Source: Streptomyces sp. NBC_01707 (lineage in GTDB: Bacteria; Actinomycetota; Actinomycetes; Streptomycetales; Streptomycetaceae). From it: a DNA stretch of 64,000 nt. Every line of letters begins with the position of its first letter. Positions within the stretch are counted from its first letter, which is position 1. The DNA lies in assembly GCF_041438805.1 (NCBI RefSeq), contig NZ_CP109190.1, positions 744,001 through 808,000 of the forward strand, read 5' to 3'. A program made the position numbers and the translations under genes. Below are positions 38,540 through 47,746 of the stretch, piece by piece. The notes under the pieces are model-generated. The model saw nothing but the letters and a program-made list of their open reading frames with translations. It was not told where the DNA came from and did no database searches.

Positions 38540-38802
38540 CACCCGCGGTCGTATCCACGCCTTTCGCTCCAGGTGTTGGCCCCGCACGGGCCGCGGCTCA
38601 TGCCTCGCACTCGCGCCTGCCGCAGGCCCCGCGCCTGCCTCCCCCGCAGTCCGCTGAACCTCAAGGAGTGCTCCGGGCTGTGATCACGAACCCCGGCAGG
38701 CGTCGCAATGATCTGTCCGCCGCGCCCTCGTACGAGGGCGGGCGCCTGGTGCTGTGCGTGCGGCGCACGGAGTTCACCGTCCGCTGGGCCGAGGCCTGCC
38801 CC

Positions 38803-38849
38803 CACGGCGACGGGCCCCACCGCCGGGTGCGAAGGGGCCCGTCGCCGTG
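38803..38849 (-). terminator. Hairpin terminator for the leftward GH13 operon
   Basis: Perfect 16-bp stem (38803-38818 with 38834-38849) and 15-base loop, about 50 bases after the GH13 stop. The stretch 38540-38802 between the two convergent terminators contains no recognised gene. Confidence 0.8.
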
Positions 38850-38899
38850 CGAGGAGCCTCGGTCAGAGGTTCGAGGACGCCCTGTGTGAGGAGCCGCCT

Positions 38900-40492
38900 T
38901 CAGAGCTCGAAAATGCCGTATCCGAAGCCTTCGGCCCGGATCCCGTCGCCGGTCACAGTGACGCCGCGTGCCTCCAGGGGGGCGGCCCTGCCCACGGGAG
39001 CGGCAGTCCCGGCGGCGTCGCGGCGTGGGTTGACCACCACGAGGTAGCGGCCGCCGCGGACGTACACCAGTGGATAGTCGGCGTGCAGGACCTCCGTGCT
39101 GCCCGCTGCGCCCAGCTCTCGGACGTCCTTGCGCAGTGCGATGAGGCGGCGCACCAGGTGCAGGAGGGAGCCGTCGTCGGCGCGCTGGGCGGCGACCGTC
39201 GGACGGCCCGGGTCCGGGTCGACGGGCAGGTAGAGACGGTCGGCCGGGGCGGTGGAGAAGCCCGCGTTCGGTGAGTCGTCCCACTGCATGGGGGTGCGGG
39301 AGCCGGCGCGGTTGTAGCGGGGGCCCAGCCGGCTGCCTTCGTGTCCGGGCAGGTCGGGCACGTAGCGCATGCCGATCTCGTCGCCGTAGTAGATCGCCGG
39401 CAGCGTGGGCCAGGTGAGCTGGAAGACGAAGGCGGCGGGCAGCTGTTCGGCGGTGCGCGGACCGCAGGCCAGGCGCGAGAAGTCGTGGTTGGCCGTGGGC
39501 AGGGAGATGAAGCCGGCGTCACCGACGGCGTCCGTCGCGTCGCGCCAGTCGGTGAGGAAGGTGCGCGGGGAGCCCTTGCCCTCGGCGTCGAAGTAGGGCG
39601 CCTGCGGCTCCCATTGCTCGCTGACGGTGCCCTCGAAGTTGTTCCACAGGGAGCGCAGCGCGAGCCCGTCGTCCTTGGGGCCGAACTGCAGGAAGAAGTC
39701 GGCGTGGAAACCGGCCGGGACGGACGTTGCGGGGTCGCCCCATTCGGAGAGCAGCGCCGCCTGCGGGTGCTTGCCATCCAGCCAGCTGCGAAGTTCCCGC
39801 CAGACCGCGGCGGACTGCGCCTGGCCGGGATCGTCCTTGACGAGGGAGGCCGCCATGTCGACGCGGAACCCTGACAGGCCGAGGGTCAGCCAGTGGTCCA
39901 TGATCTCGCGCAGGGCCTGGCGGTTGGCGCGCGGTCCCTCGGCGTCGACGGGCAGGCGCCAGGGTTCCGCCTCGTTCATGCGGGCGTAGCCGAAGTTGAG
40001 GGCGGGCTGGGAGTCGAAGAAGTTCGGCAGGTAGTAGCCGGGCCGGGTGCCCGGCGAGGCCACGAATCCGTCCGGCAGTGCCGCAGGGTCCGCCGGGTCG
40101 GCCCAGATGTAGCGGTCGTCGGACGGGTCGTCGGCCGAAGCGGTGAACCAGGGGTGCTGGTCCGAGGTGTGGCCAGCGACCAGGTCGAGCAGTACGCGGA
40201 TGCCGCGGCGCGCCGCGGCATCGGTGAGCCGGGCGAGGTCGTCGTTGGTTCCGTAGCGCGGCGCGACGGTGAGGTAGTCGCTGACGTCGTAGCCCGCGTC
40301 GAGGAACGGCGAGGCGAAGCACGGGTTGAACCAGACGGTGTTCACGCCCAGCCAGGCGAGATGGTCCAGCCTGGCCTCGATTCCGCCGAAGTCTCCGATG
40401 CCGTCGCCGTTGGAGTCGGCGAAGCTCTGCGGATAGATCTGGTACAGGACGGCGTCGGCGAGCCATTCGGTGGCGGGGCGGGGGGACATCAT
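38900..40492 (-). CDS. GH13 family alpha-glucosidase/oligosaccharide hydrolase
   Basis: 530 residues, cytoplasmic (no signal). The GH13 motifs are in order: YQIYPQSFADSNGDGIGDF, LLDLVAGHTSDQHPW (region I), GFRVDMAASL with nucleophile Asp212, LLSEWGDP with acid/base Glu250, and PTANHDFSR with Asp337. The QIYPQSF..GDGIGD entry is typical of oligo-1,6-glucosidase, trehalose synthase and sucrose-hydrolase relatives, so the exact bond cannot be fixed. ATG 40492 overlaps the stop of the upstream gene (ATGA); a second ATG follows at 40489. It probably hydrolyses glucosides imported by the neighbouring ABC system. Confidence 0.92.
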   Translation of the reverse strand: MMSPRPATEWLADAVLYQIYPQSFADSNGDGIGDFGGIEARLDHLAWLGVNTVWFNPCFASPFLDAGYDVSDYLTVAPRYGTNDDLARLTDAAARRGIRVLLDLVAGHTSDQHPWFTASADDPSDDRYIWADPADPAALPDGFVASPGTRPGYYLPNFFDSQPALNFGYARMNEAEPWRLPVDAEGPRANRQALREIMDHWLTLGLSGFRVDMAASLVKDDPGQAQSAAVWRELRSWLDGKHPQAALLSEWGDPATSVPAGFHADFFLQFGPKDDGLALRSLWNNFEGTVSEQWEPQAPYFDAEGKGSPRTFLTDWRDATDAVGDAGFISLPTANHDFSRLACGPRTAEQLPAAFVFQLTWPTLPAIYYGDEIGMRYVPDLPGHEGSRLGPRYNRAGSRTPMQWDDSPNAGFSTAPADRLYLPVDPDPGRPTVAAQRADDGSLLHLVRRLIALRKDVRELGAAGSTEVLHADYPLVYVRGGRYLVVVNPRRDAAGTAAPVGRAAPLEARGVTVTGDGIRAEGFGYGIFEL

Positions 40493-41340
40493 GACGGTGG
40501 GGTCCTTCGCGGGTCGGGATGACGGGCGGGGTGGGGTCGGCGTGCGGTGCGCAGGATTGCCTGTACGGGCAGATGGTCGCTGGGGTAACGGCCATTCGGT
40601 GCGAAGTCGTTGAGCATCGCCCGTCGCACGCGGGTGCCCCGGGACGCGAGGATCCAGTCGATGCGGTCGCCGCCGGGTACCGGCGGCCGGTAGTCGTGGA
40701 AGGTGCCGTGGGCCGGGCCGCGTTCCTCGGCGGCCTCCCAGGTGTCCACGAGATCCGCCCGGGTCAGGAGCGCCGCGTGGACGGTGCTGTCGCCCGCAGG
40801 GGTGTTGAAGTCACCGGTGACGACGATCGGAACGTCGGGTGCGAGCGTGTCGAGCCGCTCGGTGAGGAGCTCGGCGGAGCGCTCCCGGGCGTATGCGCTC
40901 GCGTCGTCGAAGTGGGTGTTGGCGGCGAAGAACTCGCCGCCGCCCGACAGGTCATGGAAGCGCACCCATGTGACCATCCGGGGCCAACTGCCTCCCCAGG
41001 TGTTGGAGCCGGGCTCCTGCGGGGTGCCGGAGAGCCAGAAGTGGTCGTACTCCAGAGGCCGGAGCCGTGTGCGGTCGTAGCCGATGGCCATGAACTCTCC
41101 GCGGCTGCCGCCCTCCCTCCCCTGGCCTATCCAGCCGTAGTGCTCCGGCCCCAGGTCGGCCTCGAGATCCCGCAGGGGTCCGTGGAGCCCCTCTTGCGTA
41201 CCGATCAGATGAGGCCGCTCCATGCGCAGCAGGTGCGCCACCACGTCCCGCCTCTCGCGCCAGGGGCGGGGCGATGCGGGCCAGTCGACATGCAGATTGA
41301 AACTCATGACCCGCAGCCAGGGCGGATCGTTGTCCGTCAT
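40489..41340 (-). CDS. Endonuclease/exonuclease/phosphatase (EEP) superfamily hydrolase
   Basis: About 283 residues with EEP motifs: VMSFNLHVDW, LIGTQEGLHGPL (metal Glu), FFAANTHFDD, VVTGDFNTPAGDS (catalytic Asp-Asn), and YPSDHLPVQAIL (catalytic Asp-His). GGAGG is 8 bases upstream of ATG 41340. No signal peptide. Coupled to the GH13 gene by the ATGA overlap, it may act on a phosphorylated sugar, lipid or nucleotide; membership in a glycosidase operon is the only clue. Confidence 0.85.
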   Translation of the reverse strand: MTDNDPPWLRVMSFNLHVDWPASPRPWRERRDVVAHLLRMERPHLIGTQEGLHGPLRDLEADLGPEHYGWIGQGREGGSRGEFMAIGYDRTRLRPLEYDHFWLSGTPQEPGSNTWGGSWPRMVTWVRFHDLSGGGEFFAANTHFDDASAYARERSAELLTERLDTLAPDVPIVVTGDFNTPAGDSTVHAALLTRADLVDTWEAAEERGPAHGTFHDYRPPVPGGDRIDWILASRGTRVRRAMLNDFAPNGRYPSDHLPVQAILRTARRPHPARHPDPRRTPPS

Positions 41341-41429
41341 GCGTTCGCCTCCGAAAGCGACTTCGGGGTGGAGTCGGCAATTCCTTCGGTCCGTCAAGCA
41401 GGGGCTGCCCGGGGGCTTGTCCGCAGTTG

Positions 41430-41449
41430 ATGAATGCGCTTTCATTCAT
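41430..41449. promoter_or_regulatory. Inverted repeat in the divergent EEP/GH3 promoter region
   Basis: Arms ATGAATG (41430-41436) and CATTCAT (41443-41449) around CGCTTT, midway between the divergent starts at 41340 and 41509. Candidate operator, half-site unlike that at 35274, so possibly bound by a different regulator. Confidence 0.45.
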
Positions 41450-41508
41450 GCCGCGCAAAACGTTAACTTCACGGGTAGCGATACGGCAACAGGTAAAGAG
41501 GTCACGAC

Positions 41509-43665
41509 GTGCTTCGAGCGTACGAGGACAAGGTGAAGGACCTGCTCGGCCGGATGACGGTCCAGGAGAAGCTGGGGCAGATCCAGCAGTTGACCTGGAC
41601 CGGCGACACCGGGCCGGGCGGCGGTCAGACCGAGCGGACGGAGGCCGCGGCCCGTGCGGGACTGCTCGGCTCGGTGCTCAACATCCATGGCGCCCGGAGC
41701 AGCAACTCCCTTCAGCGCATCGCTGTCGAGGAGTCCCGGCTCGGCATCCCGCTGCTGTTCGGCCTGGACGTCATCCACGGCTTCTGGACCGCGTTCCCGA
41801 TCCCGCTGGCCCAGGCGTCCAGCTTCGACCCGGAGGTGGCGCGGCGGGACGCCGAGGTGTCGGCGAAGGAGGCCCGGTCCGAGGGTGTGCGCTGGACCTT
41901 CTCCCCCATGATGGACGTCACCCACGAGCCGAGGTGGGGCCGGATCGCGGAGAGCTGCGGCGAAGACCCCTATCTCAGTGCCGCCTTCGCTGTGGCCAAG
42001 GTGCAGGGTTACCAGGGCCCGGCAGATGGCAGCGAGCTGTCGCGCACGGACCGGATCGCGGCCTGCGCCAAGCACTTCGTCGCCTACGGCGGTGCCGAGG
42101 GCGGCCGCGACTACAACACGGTCGACGTCTCCGAGCAGCGGCTGCGCAACCTCTACCTGCCGCCCTTCAAGGCGGCGGTCGACGCCGGGGTGGCCACCGT
42201 CATGGCCGCGTTCAACACGATCGGCGGAGTACCCGCGCACGGCAACGCGCACACGATGAACTCCGTCCTCAAGGAGGAATGGGGCTTCAAGGGCTTCGTG
42301 GTCAGTGACTACACGGGCGTCGAGGAGCTGATCGCGCACGGCTTCGCCGAGGACGGCGCCGACGCGGGCAGGCTCGCGCTGAACTCCGGTCTCGACATGG
42401 AGATGGTCTCCACGAACGTCGCCGACCACGGCGAGGCGCTTCTGTCCGACGGGCAGATCACGATGGAACGCCTCGACGATGCGGTGACGCGCATCCTGCA
42501 GCTGAAATTCGATCTGGGACTGTTCGACAACCCGTACTCGGACGAGTCGGCGGCTGTCGGCGAACCCACCGCCGCCGCGCGGGCCGCGTCCCGTGCGAGC
42601 GCCGCCCGGTCGATGGTCCTGCTGAGGAACGAGGGTTCGGTCCTCCCGCTGAGCCCGGCCGCCGGCTCGATCGCGGTCGTGGGTCCCTTCGCCGACTCCA
42701 CCGCCCTGCACGGCACTTGGGCAGGGCCCGGTGCGTCCAGGTTCCCCTCCGTCGGCATCCTGGACGCCGTGCGCGAGGCGGCGCCCGGCGCGAAGGTCAC
42801 ACAGGCCGGTCAGGACCTGACCCAGGTGGTCGCCGCCGCCGCGGCCGCCGAGGTCACCGTCGTGGTGGTGGGCGAAGACCCCGGGCTCAGCGGTGAGGCG
42901 GCCGTGCGCAGCGACATCGGTCTGCCCGCGGGCCAGGAGGAACTCATCGCGGCCGTCGCCGCGACCGGTAAGCCCTTCGTGGTGGTGCTGGTCAACGGCA
43001 GGCCGCTGGTGCTGGGCGACTGGGTGGACTCCGCGCCCGCGGTACTGGAGGCCTGGCACCCCGGCATCGAGGCCGGCCACGCGGTGGCGGATGTGCTCTT
43101 CGGCGCGGTCGCCCCGGGGGGCAAGCTGCCCGTCACCTTCCCGCGGGCCGTGGGTCAGATTCCCCTCTACTACAACCACGAGAGCACGGGCCGCCCGTAC
43201 AACCCGGCACAGCCGGAGGTGAAGTTCGTCTCGAAGTACCTGGACCTGGCCGACGGACCGCGCTTCCCCTTCGGGTACGGCCTCAGCTACACGACCTTCG
43301 CCGTCTCACGGCCGCAGTTGAGCCGGGAGAGCATTGCGAGGGACGCCCTGGAGCGAGGCGAGACGGTCGAGGTGTCGCTGACGGTCACCAACACCGGCGA
43401 GCGAGCGGGCGACGAGGTCGTCCAGCTCTACGTCCACGACGTGGCGGCCGGCATCGCCCAGCCGGTGCGCCGACTGCGTGGCTTCGAGCGGGTCACCCTC
43501 GAGCCGGGCCGGAGCACCACCGTGTCCTTCCGTCTCGGTGTGCAGGACCTCGGCTTCTGGACCAACGACCCGGCGGGGACGTTCATCGTCGAACGCGGCC
43601 GCATCGACGTCTACACGGGCACGAGTTCGACGACGCGGGACTGCTCCCCGCTGACCGTGGTCTGA
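41509..43665 (+). CDS. GH3 beta-glucosidase
   Basis: 718 residues in the GH3 order: TIM-like barrel (GRMTVQEKLGQIQQLTW, PLLFGLDVIHGFWTAFP, KHFVAYGGAEGGRDYN) with nucleophile Asp267 (GFVVSDYTGV), alpha/beta sandwich (SMVLLRNEGSVLPLSPAAGS), and a C-terminal fibronectin-like domain (GDEVVQLYVHDVAAGIAQPV). No signal peptide, hence cytoplasmic. GTG 41509 is preceded by AAAGAGG. It likely cleaves beta-glucosides brought in by the ABC importer at 35-38 kb. It stands divergent from the EEP-GH13 pair. Confidence 0.95.
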   Translation: MLRAYEDKVKDLLGRMTVQEKLGQIQQLTWTGDTGPGGGQTERTEAAARAGLLGSVLNIHGARSSNSLQRIAVEESRLGIPLLFGLDVIHGFWTAFPIPLAQASSFDPEVARRDAEVSAKEARSEGVRWTFSPMMDVTHEPRWGRIAESCGEDPYLSAAFAVAKVQGYQGPADGSELSRTDRIAACAKHFVAYGGAEGGRDYNTVDVSEQRLRNLYLPPFKAAVDAGVATVMAAFNTIGGVPAHGNAHTMNSVLKEEWGFKGFVVSDYTGVEELIAHGFAEDGADAGRLALNSGLDMEMVSTNVADHGEALLSDGQITMERLDDAVTRILQLKFDLGLFDNPYSDESAAVGEPTAAARAASRASAARSMVLLRNEGSVLPLSPAAGSIAVVGPFADSTALHGTWAGPGASRFPSVGILDAVREAAPGAKVTQAGQDLTQVVAAAAAAEVTVVVVGEDPGLSGEAAVRSDIGLPAGQEELIAAVAATGKPFVVVLVNGRPLVLGDWVDSAPAVLEAWHPGIEAGHAVADVLFGAVAPGGKLPVTFPRAVGQIPLYYNHESTGRPYNPAQPEVKFVSKYLDLADGPRFPFGYGLSYTTFAVSRPQLSRESIARDALERGETVEVSLTVTNTGERAGDEVVQLYVHDVAAGIAQPVRRLRGFERVTLEPGRSTTVSFRLGVQDLGFWTNDPAGTFIVERGRIDVYTGTSSTTRDCSPLTVV

Positions 43666-43678
43666 CGTGTGCCCGTGC

Positions 43679-43710
43679 ACCGCCGCTGCACCGATCGGTA
43701 CGGCGGCGGT
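43679..43710 (+). terminator. Hairpin after the GH3 gene
   Basis: Arms ACCGCCGC (43679-43686) and GCGGCGGT (43703-43710), 14 bases after the stop. Confidence 0.6.
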
Positions 43711-44183
43711 CACCCCTCCCCCTCCCAGCCCGCCGGGGGCGATTCCGTGCAAGCGCCCCGTACGGCAGTCCGGCTGGGCCACGAACTCGCCCATGGTCTC
43801 CGAACTCCGTCCCCCTGCGCGGCTTCGACAGGGAATGGCGTCGGGCGCCGCGGGCAGCACCGCGTACACCGGACGGTGCCGGATGCCCCGTCGTCACGGG
43901 CACGGTCGACGCCGGCGAGACCGACGTACTCTTCGTTTGCCTTCCCGCCTGGCGGGCGAGGCGACGGCGGAACAGCTCGACGCCGATGTATGGATGGCGG
44001 GCGGGGCGGGGATCCGCATCGCATGGCACGAGGGCGATGTTCAGTGCCATTCCCGACGCTCCGCGCGACTGAGGGCTGTCATTTCCAGAACCGGACCTTC
44101 ACCCCTCCACCACCGTCGGCGGAAACACCCCACCGGCAGGCGAGGATCAAGGCGCACGGCGACCGCCGGATCGGCCGGCTCCG
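43711..44183. other. Intergenic region between GH3 and IclR genes
   Basis: About 470 bases. No frame resembles a known family; the longer ones are Arg/Pro-rich. Possible decayed coding DNA, but I can give it no identity. Confidence 0.35.
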
Positions 44184-44960
44184 TCAGGCGACCGAGGATC
44201 TGAGCCGTGCGCCGAGGGCGCGGGAGATGCCGCGCGCCGCGACCTGCACCAGCGGGGCGAGGGCGTGCGGGTTCACGGCGTCCGCGTGGGCGACCACCGA
44301 CACCGCGGCGACGACGGTGTTCTCCGGCCCGTACACGGGGGCGGCGACCGACACGGCGTCCATCGTCACCTGCCGGTCGCTGACGGCGACTCCGGTACGG
44401 CGCACCTCGGCGAGGGCGCGGCGGACCTCGGCAGGGGCGCAGAGGGTCTTCTCCGTGTGGCGGACAAGCGGTCGGGAGAGCACCTGTTCCTGGACATCCT
44501 GACCGGCGTGGGCGAGAAGGACGAGGCCGACACCGGTGGACGCGAGGTCGAATCGCCCGCCGACGCGAGTGAGGACCCGGACCGCGTCGCGGCCCGCAAG
44601 ACGCTCCACATACACGACGGACAGCTCCTCGCGGACGGCGAGCTGCACGTTCTCGCGGGTGATGTGGCCGAGGTCGGAGAGATGCGGCAGGGCCGCCTCG
44701 CGAAGGCCGAGGCCGCGCGGGGCGAGGGAGGCAATCTCCCACAGCCGCAGCCCGATGCGATACCCGCCGCCCGGCTCGCGTTCGAGCGCGCCCCAGTCGG
44801 CCAGTTCCTTCACCAAGCGGTGGGCGGTGGTGAGGGGCAGGCCGGCGTGGCGGGAGATCTCCGCGAGGCGCAGCACGGGCCGATCCGGAGCGAAGGCTTC
44901 CAGCACCTGCAGAGCCCTGGCCGTCACCGAACAGCTGCCGGTCGAAGCTTTGCGCTGCAT
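44184..44960 (-). CDS. IclR family transcriptional regulator
   Basis: About 258 residues. Winged helix: ARALQVLEAFAPDRPVLRLA, EISRHAGLPLTTAHRLVKEL, GYRIGLRLWEIASLAP. Effector domain: ENVQLAVREELSVVYVERLA, STGVGLVLLAHAGQDVQEQV, AVSVAAPVYGPENTVVAAVS. ATG 44960 has GAGGAGG upstream. Downstream of, and co-directional with, the Rieske demethylase genes, it probably senses the pathway substrate or product; IclR regulators often control aromatic catabolism. Confidence 0.92.
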   Translation of the reverse strand: MQRKASTGSCSVTARALQVLEAFAPDRPVLRLAEISRHAGLPLTTAHRLVKELADWGALEREPGGGYRIGLRLWEIASLAPRGLGLREAALPHLSDLGHITRENVQLAVREELSVVYVERLAGRDAVRVLTRVGGRFDLASTGVGLVLLAHAGQDVQEQVLSRPLVRHTEKTLCAPAEVRRALAEVRRTGVAVSDRQVTMDAVSVAAPVYGPENTVVAAVSVVAHADAVNPHALAPLVQVAARGISRALGARLRSSVA

Positions 44961-45165
44961 GCCGGCCTCCTCGCTGTACGCCCGGCGCTCCACCGTGGAC
45001 CCGGGCACTTCACCGAGAAGCTAGGCAGGACATCTCCCGGCCGTCAACACTCTGTCAACGATTCAGGGTGGTGTGCCCGGTGGGACCGGAGGCTTCGGGC
45101 GGTTCGGACCGTCTCACCGGCGTCCGGACGCCGGCATGCGCTGCGGTCGCCGATCCCCGCGGCCG

Positions 45166-46134
45166 TCACAGGTCCAGGACGAGCCTCGGACACGATGCCC
45201 GGGAAATGCAGATCATCATCGTGTCATGACTGCTCTGCTCGGCCGGGGTGAGGAGCGAGTCGCGGTGGTCGACCGTGCCGTCCAGCACGGCGGTCTCGCA
45301 GGTACCGCAGGTGCCCTCCTGGCAGGAGGAGAGGACCTGCACACCGGCCTCCTCGACCGCCTGGAGCACGGACTTGTCCGGCGGAACGGTCACCGTGATG
45401 CCGGACTGCGCCAGTTCGACATCGAACGCAGCGTCCCGCAGGGGCGCCTGCAACTCCTTGGACGTGAACCGTTCGAGGTGCAGGGCGCCGTCGGGCCAGT
45501 CGGCGCACCGCTCCTCGACGGCCTTGAGCAGCGGCTCAGGACCGCAGCAGTAGACGAGTGTGCCCGGCTGCGGGGTACCCAGGAGCGCGTCCAGGTCGAG
45601 GCGGCCGTATTCGTCCTCGGGACGGATCCGCACCCGCTCGTCGTGCCGCGTGAGGAGTTCGTCGCGGAAGGCCATCGACGCAAGGGTCCGCCCTCCGTAC
45701 GCCATCTCCCATGCGGCTCCGAGCCGTTCGGCCTCAGCCACCATGGGGATGATCGGTGTGACGCCGATGCCGCCCGCGATGAAGAGGTACCGTTCGGCGC
45801 GCTCCAGGCGGAAGTGGTTGCGCGGACCGCGCACCCGGACCACGTCACCTTCGACCAGTGTGTCGTGCACGTGGAGCGAACCGCCGCGGCCGTCCTTCTC
45901 CAGGAGGACGGCGACGCGCCACACCTCGGCTTCCTCCGGCGGGGAGCACAGCGAGTACTGCCGTACAAGGTCCGGTGCCAGCAGGAGGTCGATGTGCGCG
46001 CCGGGCGCCCAGCCGGGCAAGGAGGCGCCGTCGGCCCGCCGCAGGTCGAGGGAGATGACGCCGTCCGCCTCGTCGGTACGGCCGGCCACGACGAGTTCGA
46101 GTTCGGCCTCGGGCGCGGTGGTGCTTCTGGTCAT
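45166..46134 (-). CDS. VanB-like reductase (PDR/VanB family, FMN and 2Fe-2S)
   Basis: 322 residues. The FMN/NAD(P)H ferredoxin-reductase half has APGAHIDLLLAPDLVRQYSL, YLFIAGGIGVTPIIPMVAEA and LVYCCGPEPLLKAV. The C-terminal plant-type ferredoxin has Cys ligands in LSSCQEGTCGTCETAVLDG plus a final one in ICISRASCP. It passes electrons from NAD(P)H to the Rieske oxygenase encoded two genes upstream. Gap to the 76-residue protein is 24 bases. Assignment as a vanillate-type demethylase reductase is by family; the real substrate is open. Confidence 0.92.
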   Translation of the reverse strand: MTRSTTAPEAELELVVAGRTDEADGVISLDLRRADGASLPGWAPGAHIDLLLAPDLVRQYSLCSPPEEAEVWRVAVLLEKDGRGGSLHVHDTLVEGDVVRVRGPRNHFRLERAERYLFIAGGIGVTPIIPMVAEAERLGAAWEMAYGGRTLASMAFRDELLTRHDERVRIRPEDEYGRLDLDALLGTPQPGTLVYCCGPEPLLKAVEERCADWPDGALHLERFTSKELQAPLRDAAFDVELAQSGITVTVPPDKSVLQAVEEAGVQVLSSCQEGTCGTCETAVLDGTVDHRDSLLTPAEQSSHDTMMICISRASCPRLVLDL

Positions 46135-46158
46135 CAGAGGATCCTTGAGTACGCGAGG

Positions 46159-46389
46159 TCAGGCGCCGACGAGTCGGCGGGGGTGGGGAGTTGTGTCCGG
46201 GGCGGGGGCGGCCCCCTGTCCCGGGTGCCTGTCGGGGTGGGCGAGCAGCCACTCCCACAACTCCACCGGGTCCTCGGACTCCCGGTCCTCACCGCACCAG
46301 CACCAGCCGCGCAGCCGGTCCGTGCCGGGGACCCACACGATCCGGTAGACCGTCTCCCCGTCGAGCGTCGTCGTGGGTGGCGTGCTCAT
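46159..46389 (-). CDS. 76-residue protein coupled between VanA- and VanB-like genes
   Basis: Starts MSTPPTTTLDGETVYRIVWV and carries an aromatic, Cys- and Glu-rich core (RLRGWCWCGEDRESEDPVE, LWEWLLAHPDRH). The ATG overlaps the stop of the Rieske gene (ATGA, 46386-46389), so it is almost certainly translated with it. I do not recognise a family. The CxC pair could bind metal or aid cluster assembly; that is a guess. Confidence refers to its being a real gene. Confidence 0.7.
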   Translation of the reverse strand: MSTPPTTTLDGETVYRIVWVPGTDRLRGWCWCGEDRESEDPVELWEWLLAHPDRHPGQGAAPAPDTTPHPRRLVGA

Positions 46390-47456
46390 CGGACACCCGC
46401 CGTGGAGTCGGCGGTACCGGCCTCGACCATCCGCTTGAGGATGCGCCGGGCGGCCAGGCCACCGGTGTCGATGTTGATGCTGAGCTCCTGCGTCCCGGCC
46501 GGCTCGGAGGCGATGACCCTCTCCAGTCTGTCGAGTGCGACGACATCCTGAAGGACGACGGTGCGGTTGTTCTCCCGCAGGAAGTCGGAGACCTTCTGGT
46601 CCTCAAGGGCGAAGTCGCGTGCCACGGCCCAGAAGTCGTGGGTGCTGTGCTCGGTCTCGGGGGTGATGGCGTAGACGACCTCGACGTGGAAGGCGTCCGG
46701 ATCGCTGCCGTCGGTGTGCGGCCCCGGCGTTCCGACCGGGGCGATGCGGGAGTGCAGAAGGTAGAGGCAGGGAGCGTGGTACTCGATGTCCTGCCATCGC
46801 GTGATGCGGCCGGTGATGCCGGTGGACTCGGAGTAGAACGGCGGGCAGGCCGCGTCGTCCATGTGCCGACCGACGTGGACGACGCCCGCCTTCTCGTCGA
46901 CCTCGGTGGTGATCGGGGTTTCGGCGACCTCGGGTGTGCCGATGTAGCCGCCGTGCAGATACGTCTCGTGCGACAGGTCGAGCAGGTTGTCGACGAGAAG
47001 ACCGTAGCGGGCCGCCAGCGGCTCCATGCCGCAGACGGTGGTGTAGGCGGGCGAGTCCAGCCAGGGGGCGCGCGGGATCGAGGACTTGTCGGCCTGGTCG
47101 TGGTCGCCGATCCACACCCACACGAAGGAGTCCTGCTCCGCGACGGGGTACGAGGTGAGCCGGGCGGTGCGCGGCACGCGCTTCTGTCCGGGCACGCTCA
47201 CGCACACGCCGTCCGCACCGTAGGTGAAACCGTGGTAGCCGCAGACGACCGTGTCGCCGTCCAGCCGGCTCGGCTTCTCGGAGAGCGGGAAACGGCGGTG
47301 CACGCAGCGGTCCGCCATGGCGGTGACCTCGCCCGCCTCGGTGCGCCAGAAGAGGATCGACTCGCCACAGACGGTACGGGTGAACAGCTCCCGCCCGATC
47401 TCACTGCCGTATGCGGCCACGTACCACTGGTTGCGCGCGAATGACGTCGTCGTCAT
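46386..47456 (-). CDS. Rieske-type oxygenase, vanillate O-demethylase (VanA) family
   Basis: About 356 residues. The Rieske 2Fe-2S ligands are Cys51, His53 (CVHRRFPL), Cys72 and His75 (CGYHGFTY). The mononuclear-iron motif is NLLDLSHETYLH with bridging Asp160, His163 and His168. The first ATG (47462) directly abuts the AGGGAG ribosome-binding site, so the second ATG (47456), 6 bases further, is the better start. This family oxidatively demethylates methoxylated aromatics or N-methyl compounds. It is the first gene of a four-gene set (oxygenase, 76-aa protein, reductase, IclR). Confidence 0.92.
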   Translation of the reverse strand: MTTTSFARNQWYVAAYGSEIGRELFTRTVCGESILFWRTEAGEVTAMADRCVHRRFPLSEKPSRLDGDTVVCGYHGFTYGADGVCVSVPGQKRVPRTARLTSYPVAEQDSFVWVWIGDHDQADKSSIPRAPWLDSPAYTTVCGMEPLAARYGLLVDNLLDLSHETYLHGGYIGTPEVAETPITTEVDEKAGVVHVGRHMDDAACPPFYSESTGITGRITRWQDIEYHAPCLYLLHSRIAPVGTPGPHTDGSDPDAFHVEVVYAITPETEHSTHDFWAVARDFALEDQKVSDFLRENNRTVVLQDVVALDRLERVIASEPAGTQELSINIDTGGLAARRILKRMVEAGTADSTAGVR

Positions 47457-47746
47457 CGTCATCTCCCTTGCATTCGGGTGGGCCCGAACACGTAGACGGA
47501 TTACGGGCTTTGGATACCGTGCTCTGCTACTGCGGGCCGGGGCGGAACGCCTCCCAGAGTGCTGCAGGCACGGGACCGGCAACAGGGCGCCTTCCGTTGA
47601 ACGGAAGTCCGGTGCCGGGTGGTTCAGGTGCCTCCACGACCGCGTTGCATCCGCCTGCCCCGCTGTGCGCAGACCGCCGATCGGCGGGGACCGAACCCCG
47701 CCCAGGCGGGGCCGGGGGCGCAGCCCGTGGTGCTTCCGGCGCCCGA

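Noticed and set aside
43667..44183. Plus-strand frame with EQLDADVWMAGGAGIRIAWH that looks protein-like
   Set aside because: No start, no known family, and the flanking parts of the frame are low complexity; cannot be supported.
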